From assembly GCA_029204225.1 (NCBI GenBank), contig CM055103.1:26400293-26464292 (forward strand): 64,000 nucleotides of DNA, read 5' to 3'. A program made the translations under genes and the position numbers. The notes under the pieces were generated by a model that searched no databases, was not told where the DNA came from, and saw only the letters and a list, made by a program, of their open reading frames with translations. Positions 12,198 through 23,100 of the stretch are shown piece after piece (the stretch's first letter is position 1; each line of letters opens with the position of its first letter). Source of the stretch: Diphasiastrum complanatum. Taxonomy: Eukaryota > Streptophyta > Lycopodiopsida > Lycopodiales > Lycopodiaceae.

Positions 12198-15100
12198 GGT
12201 GCCGAATCCCACCAATACTATAGGGGAGTGCGGGTTGCTACTCAGGACGAGCTCCAACCAAGTCTCAACCTCCCTTGCTGGAATGTTGTCATGGCTCTCG
12301 CCTTGGCATGCTAGCGCCCCCGGAGACTAGGGTCGGTCACACACTTGAAATGTAACCTTCTCAGATTTATCAATAAAGCGAGATTTACCTCAAACTGACT
12401 CTGATTACCTTCTGGGTTTCAGTGTTCGGTAAAAGCGCCAGTTGTAAGGCCGCTTCAAAATTTTTAAGTTGGCACATAGTTGAGGGTCGTATCCCGGGAC
12501 GCCAGCGGTATGCCGTTGGGACCATTCGGTCCGTGGCGCCAGCGGTATGCTGTCGGGACCATTTGGTCCAGGAACCGGTTGTCTCCATATCTGTCGTGGC
12601 TTGTGGTTCTGAGTGTTCCTTGCATGAACGTGAATGGGTTAAGCTCTTGGGGAACGGGCTCTAACCTGTTGGCTGAGTTGGATGGCTTGCTTGGGTGGAA
12701 ATTACCTGTTTATGGCTGTCCAGTCTGGCGTGGCGCCAGGTTGGCTTCCAGCGCTCGTGACGAAGCTTTCAGTTGGTTAAGTCTGATGTAAGTCAGACCG
12801 CTTGCTTGGAATGGATGTTACTCGTTTGTAACGAAGCTTCGAGTTGGTTAAGTTTGATGTATGTCGGGCGACTTGCTTGGAGGGAAGTCACCCACATTGG
12901 GACCCCCGATCTGGCATGGCGCCAGGTTGGATCTCAATGTTGGTTTTCGGAACTTCAAGTTGGTTAAGTCTGATCGTTGTTGGCGAGTTGGCTGCTTGTA
13001 TGTCAAGTGGGTTTGGATGGCAAGAGTTGAAGGCTGGGAAGCTAGGTCGTGGTTCCCGACTCCCTTTGGGATGCCTGCGCTACAAAGTGCCGCAAAGATC
13101 CTTGAGGGGAATAGAAGATGGTGACGGTGAAGGCATTGGTTCTTTGTTGCCCTTGCGACGTGTGGTGACCCATTCCGTATCCATGGCTGGAGCAGGCCAG
13201 GAGCACAGGAGCAGGTCGAGAGCAACGATAAACTCTAGATGTTATTTCAAATGATATTAGTGCCCAGTGCAATGATGGAAACACAGGACATGGCCTACAT
13301 ACATCAACATGACACCATAAACCTGCAGCCCTGCAGATCAACTCAGCATTAGCAGATCGATAGGAGTGCAACTGCAAGGAATCTGTAGCCCCGCAGATCA
13401 ACCCAGCATCAGCACATGAGCGTGCAACAGGGGCATTATTACCGCTGATCAGTGTAGCGCAGGCATCCTAAAGGGAGCCAGGAACCACGACTTAGCTTCC
13501 CAGCCTTCAACTCTTGCCATCCAAACCCACTTGACATACAAGCAGCCAACTCGCCAACAACGATCAGACTTAACCAACTTGAAGTTCCGAAAACCAACAT
13601 TAAGATCCAACCTGGCGCCATGCCAGATCGGGGGTCCCGATGTGGGTGACTTCCCTCCAAGCAAGCCGCCCGACATACATCAAACTTAACCAACTCGAAG
13701 CTTCGTTACAAACGAGTAACATCCATTCCAAGCAAGCGGTCTGACTTACATCAGACTTAACCAACTGAAAGCTTCGTCACGAGCGCTGGAAGCCAACCTG
13801 GCGCCACGCCAGACTGGACAGCCATAAACAGGTAATTTCCACCCAAGCAAGCCATCCAACTCAGCCGCCAGGTTAGAGCCCGTTCCCCAAGAGCTTAACC
13901 CATTCACGTTCATGCAAGGAACACTCAGAACCACAAGCCACGACAGATATGGAGACAACCGGTTCCTGGACCAAATGGTCCCGATAGCATACCGCTGGCG
14001 CCACGGACCGAATGGTCCAGACGGCATACCGCTGGCGTCCCGGGATACGATCCTCAACTATGTGCCAACTTAAAAATTTTGAAGCGGCCTTACAACGGGC
14101 GCTTTTACCGAACACTGAAACCCAGAAGGTAATCATAGTCAGTTTGAGGAAAATCCCACTTTATTGATAAATCTGAGAAAGTTACATTTCAAGTGTGTGA
14201 CCGACCCTAGTCTCCGGGGCGCTAGCATGCCAAGGCGAGAGCCATGACAACATTCCAGCAAGGGAGGCTGAGACTTGGTTGGAGCTCGCCCTGAGTCGCA
14301 ACCCGCACTCCCCTATAGTATTGGTGTGATTCGGCACCCCCCCCTCATACCAAGCACTCTACCCAAGCTGGTAAAGCACGTTTTTCTCTCTCTAGGATTT
14401 TCTCTTTCTAGAAAGTCATTTTCTCTCTCTAGATTTTATTGATCCCCAGGCTTCCTTTAATCATGCCTAGATCGTGTGAGGTGATTGCACATCGATCTGA
14501 GCTCTCTGGACTCCGCTAGAACCGATCAAAGATTTTCAACCATAGGAACTTGGCGCCGGCTGGATTCTGGTCACAGTGGCGCCGGGAGCAGCAGGGGCGC
14601 TGCTGGTGCCGGGGACATAGCTGGCGCCGATGGTGCCGGAAGTAAAGCTTGTGAAGGTAGCTTTACAACATCCACCCCACCTTTATGAAATCTGATGTCC
14701 TCATCAGATGTCAGATTAAAGTAAAGGTGTCTCCCAATTAAAATAACTATACATTTAAGCTACTTGGCACAGTACTCAATTTACTGGCCACTTTTTATTA
14801 ACATTGAAGCTGGCACACCACAAGTCGGAGGCTCAGCTCTTTGTACTGAAAGATTACATAACTTGAAAATATATCTTTGTCTGGGAAAAGCGTAGATTTG
14901 ATATCGCTTTCGTAAAACCCAAAAACCTTATTAACTGGTGACAGAGGCCTTTCTTTGAAATGTTCGCCCCTGTCGCTTCTGACTTTTGACTTTGGAACTC
15001 CTTTGAGCTCCTGATTTGTCCTTGATGCACTTTGTGTTGAGCTCCCTGAGCTCCAGATTTGTTCAGTTCCTCATAGGTATCAGGGCTCCCTGAGCCAAAG

Positions 15101-18100
15101 GATTTATCGTTTGATTGCCCACTTTATGGTCCACTCCGTGCCTTGTTGCTTCTGCACCTTGATTTCTCTCCTTGTCCCAGCCTGATCTTGATACTTTTCC
15201 ATCTTGGCTCTTTAAGGTAGGCAAAGATTGAGTACTCCGCAATGCACCTCTCACTTAGCTTGAAGTAGCTCTTTGAATCAGCCCAAATGTAACCATTGAC
15301 CTCGTGGAAAGCCAAAGGGTCGCACCAATTTGATCCGCATCCGAACTATCTCTTCACGTTTGTTTGAAGCACCATGTCCGTCGCGCAAAACTTGACTCTC
15401 ACAATTCCATCACTGGTCAGTTGCCTCACAGTCAAAACAAGAAGTGTACATCGAGTTTGGCTTCAAGTAGCTCTCTTTGAATCAGACACATGCACCCAGA
15501 GTTTGCACTAGTCCGATCTCAACGCGAACTGTCCCTTAGCGTCCGTTCGAAATACCAAGTCTCTCATGCAAGACTCAACTTTCACAGTTCCTTCATTGAT
15601 CAGCTGCCTTACACGTAACACAAGCCAGCGTACTCATATGTTTCCTCATCATTGCTGGGTCAGAGAAAGCCTATAACAAACTTTCCTTTCCACAACAAAA
15701 ACTTGTCAACTTATTAGGTCCAAAGTTCGCCAGTCTCCTCGTGTGAGTATGGCTAGGTCACCTTGAATTTGCCCCCATTTTGATCAACTTTCATTCAAAA
15801 TTTGCCCCAAGAGAGAGGTGTGTGTGATAGTTCCCTTCCACTTATAAAATCAGCTGATTGGACTTAGAGTAGAGTTCTTCGGACAAAAAGCCTTTCCAAC
15901 ACTTTGCTTCCCATCTGCTAGGATTATGGCTCGATCCAACTTGTTGCCAATCTCTGAAGAGGATCCTAGTCTTTCCCCTTTGAGGAAAAACCCAACTGAT
16001 ACTGGATATCACCCATGCTCAGTGAGTTTCAGTTTCGAAGGTGGCCGTCCCAAAATGAAGACCAACTGCTCCATAGAAGATCTCCCCTGAAATTGCCCTT
16101 TCCAACTTTTGACTTCCTGCTTGCGTCTGGTGGGCATTGTCGCAAATGAAACTAACCCAAGAAACAGGCTAGCCATCCATCCTTTGCAAACATTGAGTCG
16201 TTTCGTTGTCGTTCACGTGCGAGTACTTGAACTGCAAATCCGCTGCACAGATTCTGGATGTCGCCCATGCTCAGTAAGTTTCAGTTCCGAAGGTGGCCGT
16301 CCCAAAATGAAGACCAACTGCTCCATAGAAGATCTCCCCTGAAATGGCCCTTTCCAACTTTTGACTTCCTGCTTGCGTCTGGTGGGCGTTGTTGCAAATG
16401 AAACTAACCCAAGAAACAGGCTAGCCATCTATCCTTTGCAAACATTGAGTCGTTTTGTTGTCGTTCACGTGTGAGTACTTGAACTGCAAATCCGCCCCAC
16501 AGATTCTGTAGTCCTCTTTGTTTGATGGTATCAGCCTTCAAAAGAAAAGGTTCCTTCTCGAGCCATGAGCTCCTTGTATCACAAGCAATCATGCAAACCA
16601 GGCAAAGCACGAGTACTAAGACTCACCACGAATACATACAAGTAAGACACTCAGGCAGGTTTACTAACAAGTAACAAAGACAAGGTCCCCCTTTGAGATG
16701 GTCCTGCCAACGGACCTTTGCCTGGCCGCGCCCATACAAATCGATCACCGAATCAACTCACATAGGACACCCCTCCAACCATCCGTGCTTTCACCATTAA
16801 GCAGCACATTGCCTCAGTCACGCCCCACCACTTTTTGGTCGATAGCCCTTATAGCTAAACGATCGGCAGCTATCCCGCACCGGCAGCTAACCACCCGTGC
16901 TTTACACCCGAATTCGAGCAGCGTCTCTGTATCAATGGTTAACCCGTACAGTTCGAATATGTCGCCCCGCACCCCACAAGGTACAGACCGTGCTTTCACC
17001 TCCCTAGGCAGCACTTTGTCTCATCCGTCCTACGTGCAGACAGCGCCAGGCCCGAACCGCGAGAACTGACCGTGCTTACACCTCAAGGGCAGCACCTTGA
17101 CTCATCAAGTCCCCCGTTCTGCCAACCACCCCGACCGTGGACGCACCCGTGCTTACACTGTGGGCAGCACCTTGCACAACAGTTGTCTTGATGAACCCCA
17201 AACCGTGGCCATTTCCGTGAGATCCGCTGTAGCGCAGGCATCCCAAAGGGAGCCGGGAACCACAACTTAGCTTCCCAGCCTTCAACTCTTGCCATCCAAA
17301 CCCACTTGACATACAAGCAGCCAACTCGCCAACAATGATCAGACTTAACCAACTTGAAGTTCTGAAAACCAACATTGAGATCCAACCTGGCGCCATGCCA
17401 GATCGGGGGTCCCGATGTGGGTGACTTCCCTCCAAGCAAGCCGCCCGACATACATCAAACTTAACCAACTCGAAGCTTCGTTACAAACGAGTAACATCCA
17501 TTCCAAGCAAGCGGTCTGACTTATATCAGACTTAACCAACTAAAAGCTTCGTCACGAGCGCTGGAAGCCAACCTGGCGCCACGCCAGACTGGACAGCCAT
17601 AAACAGGTAACATCCACCCAAGCAAGCCATCCAACTCAGCCGACAGGTTAGAGCCCGTTCCCCAAGAGCTTAACCCATTCACGTTCATGCAAGGAACACT
17701 CAGAACCACAAGCCGCGACAGATATGGAAACAACCAGTTCCTGGACCAAATGGTCCCGACAGCATACCGCTGGCGCCACGGACCGAATGGTCCCGACGAC
17801 ATACCGCTGGCGTTCCGGGATACGACCCTCAGCTATGTGCCAAGTTAAAAATTTTGAAAGGGCCTTACAACTGGCGCTTTTACCGAACACTGAAACCCAG
17901 AAGGTAATCAGAGTCAGTTTGAGGAAAATCCCACTTTATTGATAAATCTGAGAAGGTTACATTTCAAGTGTGTGACCGACCCTAGTCTCCGGGGCGCTAG
18001 CATGCCAAGGCGAGAGCCATGACAACATTCCAGCAAGGGAGGCTGAGATTTGGTTGGAGCTCGCCCTGAGTCGCAACCCGCACTCCCCTATAGTATTGGT

Positions 18101-19917
18101 GTGATTCGGCACCCCCCCTCATACCAAGCACTCTACCCAAGCTGGTAAAGCACGTTTTTCTCTCTCTAGATTTTATTGATCCCCAGGCTTCCTTTAATCA
18201 TGCCTAGATCGTGTGAGGTGATTGCACATCGATCTGAGCTCTCTGGACTTCGCTAGAACCGATCAAAGATTTTCAGCCATAGGAACTTGGTGCCGGCTGG
18301 ATTCTGGTCACAGTGGCGCCGGGAGCGGCGCCGGTGCCATTGGCGCCGGGAGCAGCAGGGGCGCTGCTGGCGCCGGGGACATAGCTGGCGCCAATGGCGC
18401 CGGAAGTAAACCTTGTAAAGGTAGCTTTACAACATCCGCATAGCTGACCGGCCAGTCGGCTCTGATACCACATGTAGCGCAGGCATCCCAAAGGGAGCCG
18501 GGAACCACGACTTAGCTTCCCAGCCTTCAACTCTTGCCATCCAAACCCACTTGACATACAAGCAGCCAACTCGCCAACAACGATCAGACTTAACCAACTT
18601 GAAGTTCCGAAAACCAACATTGAGATCCAACCTGGCGCCATGCCAGATCGGGGGTCCCGATGTGGGTGACTTCCCTCCAAGCAAGCCGCCCGACATACAT
18701 CAAACTTAACCAACTCGAAGCTTCGTTACAAATGAGTAACATCCATTCCAAGCAAGCGGTCTGACTTACATCAGACTTAACCAACTGAAAGCTTCGTCAT
18801 GAGCGCTGGAAGCCAACCTGGCGCCACGCCAGACTGGACAACCATAAACAGGTAATTTCCACCCAAGCAAGCCATCCAACTCAGCCGATAGGTTAGAGCC
18901 CATTCCCCAAGAGCTTAACCCATTCACGCTCATGCAAGGAACACTCAGAACCACAAGCCGCGACAGATATGGAGACAACCAGTTCCTGGACCAAATGGTC
19001 CCGACAGCATACCGCTGGCGCCACGGACCGAATGGTCCCGACGGCATACCGCTGGCGTCCTAGGATACAACCCTCAGCTATGTGCCAAGTTAAAAATTTT
19101 GAAAGCGGCCTTACAACTGGCGCTTTTACCGAACACTGAAACCCAGAAGGTAATCAGAGTCAGTTTGAGGAAAATCCCACTTTATTGATAAATCTGAGAA
19201 GGTTACATTTCAAGTGTGTGACCGACCCTAGTCTCCAGGGCGCTAGCATGCCAAGGCGAGAGCCATGACAACATTCCAGCAAGGGAGGCTGAGACTTGGT
19301 TGGAGCTCGCCCTGAGTCGCAACCCGCACTCCCCTATAGTATTGGTGTGATTCGGCATCCCCCCCTCATACCAAGCACTCTACCCAAGCTGGTAAAGCAC
19401 GTTTTTCTCTCTCTAGGATTTTCTCTTTCTAGAAAGTCATTTTCTCTCTCTAGATTTTATTGATCCCCAGGCTTTCTTTAATCACGCCTAGATCGTGTGA
19501 GGTGATTGCACATCGATCTGAGCTCTCTGGACTCCGCTAGAACCGATCAAAGATTTTCAGCCATAGGAACTTGGCGCCGGCTGGATTTTGGTCACAGTGG
19601 CGCCGGGAGCGGCGCCGTGAGCAGCAGGGGCGCTGCTGGCGCCGGGGACATAGCTGGCGCCGATGGCGTCAGAAGTAAAGCTTGTAAAGGTAGCTTTACA
19701 ACAATCAGGTGTAGGGCGCTCAGATCAGACCCCCATAGAGCTAGAGGGCCGCGAGCAGTGGCGCAGTACGGGAGTAGAGGCGTAGTACAGGGTCAGGAGG
19801 CGTAGCAGCAAGCGTGAGCAGCAGCGCGTGCCCAACGCACCATCGAGATCGAGAGAGATCGAGAGAGAGACGTCGACACCAACTATCCAGAGAGAGAGAG
19901 AGAGGCCGAATAGTCGA

Positions 19918-19995
<78 letters not shown>

Positions 19996-20092
19996 CGGTC
20001 CCCGACTATCTAGAGAGAGAGAGGCCGAAAAGTCGAGGTCAGTCAGAGAGAGAGAGAGACCGAATAGTCGAGGTTAGAGAGAGAGAGAGGCC

Positions 20093-20178
<86 letters not shown>

Positions 20179-23100
20179 CCGACTATCCAGAGAGAGAGGC
20201 AGAAAAGTCGAGGTCAGTCAAAGAGAGAGAGTGAGAGAGAGCTTTATCTTCTTTTTCACTTGCGGATTCCTCCTCACTCGCACTGAGCTCTCTCACTTCA
20301 GCCTTTGTCACAAGAATTTAAACTGAAACACATCCTTCACTTGCTAATACACCAGAAACGAATAAGAAAAACGAAATGAAGTCCCTAAGATTTCACAAAA
20401 AGCCTCCCTTGTGCTTACAATCCAAAGGCCTTCAAAAGCTTCTATTCGTCGACACCTTTCCCGATCTGGCGAAGATAAAAACAGATAGGATGCTTCGATT
20501 TAGTTAGAATAGACAAAGATTTCAAGTAAAAATAGAAGCAATCGAAGGAAAATGGAAGCAATCAAAAAGTTCACAAGAAAAAGTCAATCAAAAAGTTCAA
20601 AAAGCCACTACACCGGTGCGTTGGAGCTAATTTACAACACGCACAATCAAGATTCCTGATCCTGTTGGAAACACCTGCACAATAAGACAGATTCAAGAAC
20701 GTACACAACACAATCAGACTGTAACAAAGCACAAAACGGTGGGGATTCTGTTGTGATTATCATTTTTTGGTGTGAGAGAGAGAGACTCGCCTGCTGCTGC
20801 TGCTGCTGCTGCTGCGAGAGATAGATAGATTGATAGATAGATGGATATTGGAAGGAGGATCGTGAGAGAGGTGCGTTTGAATTAGGACGAGGTTAGTCCA
20901 GCAGACTCTCATGAGACCCAGTACCCCCTTGGCCATCTTGGAATTAGTCACTATAACAGATATTTACATTGCAATTTACAATTGTCTCCATACGCCAGTG
21001 ACTTAGCCATTTACAATTTAATAATTACAAGTACATGTGACATCCCTTCCCTCCTCAGATGACATCGTCCTCGATGGCAAATTCTAGATACTGTTCAAGC
21101 AACCTATGCATGGTCTGCCAGGTACCATCACTAAAGAGGTCTTATTATTAGTTGGGATAAAATGAGCCATTTTAGTGAGCATGTCAACCACAAGTAGGAT
21201 AGCATTATGTTGCTGCTGCGTACGTGGTAAATATGTAATAAAGTCCATGGAAATACTCTCCCATCTCCCTTCTGGTATAGGTAACAGGCGTAATAATCCA
21301 GGCACTTTAATGCTTTCAGACTTATTAACTTGACATTTAAAACAATGTGTCACATAATGGTTTACTTCTTTCTTAAGTCCAGACCACCAAAAGTTACGTC
21401 GTATCAACTCATAGGTCCTATCCACACAAGGATGACCAGCACTAGGGCTATCGTGACAGAGATGCAAGATCCTCTTTCGCAGCACCTCACAAGCTGGAAT
21501 AAGAGCCTTGCCATTTCTCATCACTATATGGAATACTTAAGATAAGTGCAACAGACACTATATGACCAAGATACTCAATGTCCTTTTTAAACAATTCACT
21601 TTTTTTACTTTTGACAAACAAAGTGGTCTCCCTCAAAGTAGACAACATAATTCTAAGGTGAGTCATATGCTTGACCTCACCTGCACTATAAGTCAGAATG
21701 TTATCAACAAAGTTTACGACAAACTTACCCATACACGGTCATCATTCATCATCATCATGAATGTAGTTGGGGCATTAGTCAACCCAAATGGCATCACAAG
21801 ATCCTCATAGTGACCGAACCGAGTTTTGAAGGCAATCTTGTGTGCATCCTTCTCACAAACTCTAACCTGATGGTATCCACTTTTTAGGTCTATTTTACTG
21901 AACATAGTGGCACCTAAGAAGGCATCAAGTAGATCGTCTATACGTGGCATAGAATATCGATGTTGAACCGTTATCTTGTTTAAACCTCGATAGTCCACAC
22001 ACATATGCCATGATCCATCCTTCTTTTTTACAAGAATGATCGGAGAGGCAAAAGGGGAATAACTAGGTCGTATCTGCCCCTTGGCCAGAAAATCATCGAT
22101 CATCCGTCTCACTTCCGGGTATCAATTCAATCTTATGTTCAACATTCCTCTTGGGAGGTAAAACAAATGGAAGATCATCTATGAACACATCTGAAAACTC
22201 TTTCCTAATCTCTTGATCCAAATTGGCAATAGTATTGGTTTGCGCACACCGCATGCTACTCTGACTAGTATTAGTAGACATATCAAGTTGAAACAAAGCA
22301 AGCTCTTAGCACCTCAAATCACTACACAGATAGGTTACCTTGAATTCCTAGAAGAATTGGATAGAATAGACCTCCTACAGCCAAGTTCTAACTACACATA
22401 GACTCTTCTTCTCCAAAAATCAGCAAACTAGGGTTTCAAACTAACAATTGGCAAAAAACAATGGATGATCACCGAATCGGATGGCGAAAAGCCCTACCCT
22501 ACCAATGACCTACCCCAAGAAGCCTATTGCAATCTGAAAAATACTGAGCATTGAAGAAGTTACAAACAGATTCACAAATCCTATGTGGGCTGAATTTTCA
22601 CAAAAGTGAAGAGAATAATCAAGCCACATAGTAAAAAATGTTCAAAGGCTGCCAAAAGATCAGCAATCCACCATAGGGCTTCAATCTGCTGTCTTATGGG
22701 CTCCAAATCTGCCAAGAAATCACCTATAGTAGGGTGCTGGCTCTCCAAGAATTCACCAAACCCTAACTGAAGATGCCGATGATGCCAACTCCCACACAAG
22801 TCTCGAAAAGCTCACAGACCCTAAGTAAATACATGGAATTACCCGGCAAATTCGTCACGTTATTAATCTCAAGCAAATGTACATAGATCAAGAAGCCAAC
22901 ATGAGAGCTCTGGTGCAAGTCTCGTCTCAACCATAACTGCATAGGAATATGATAGGGAATGTGTCAGGCTCTCCCTGAACTCCTAACCGACACCCGTACA
23001 AACATGCCTTGATTACGACAAATCTTTAGCCTTTTTGATTCCCTGTAAGCACAAGCATCAAACACAGACACACAATGGAGCTGGCTGTGTTGTCTTCTCC

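Larger units (their letters stand above)
13453..19703 (-). mobile_element. Complete non-autonomous LTR element (family F) with a nested solo LTR
   Basis: LTRs at 13453-14670 and 18473-19703 share TG...CA ends, and the whole is flanked by the 5-base duplication ATCAG (13448-13452 and 19704-19708). On the minus strand the right LTR is 5' and is followed by TGGTATCAGAGC, the tRNA-iMet primer site. The left LTR is preceded by a purine tract (complement of 14671-14684). Without the nested LTR at 17228-18434 the element is about 5.0 kb with a ~2.6 kb interior. The interior shows no gag or pol motif, so it must have depended on another element, in the manner of LARD elements. Confidence 0.88.

Noticed and set aside
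16698-17069. 123-residue plus-strand frame in element F
   Set aside because: Low-complexity Ser/Pro/Thr composition arising from the repeated ccgtgctt.cacc motif; antisense to the element.
12385-19047. Many 60-146 residue frames with similar sequence (MVKFDVCRA..., [10 protein letters not shown]..., MHIDLSSLD...)
   Set aside because: They recur because the family F LTR occurs four times. They overlap in several frames, have no domain and end at LTR edges.
19814-20234. Arg-Glu repeat open frames
   Set aside because: They are direct translations of (GA)n repeats; no start context or other composition supports a protein. The same applies at 10388-10582 and 60734-60937.
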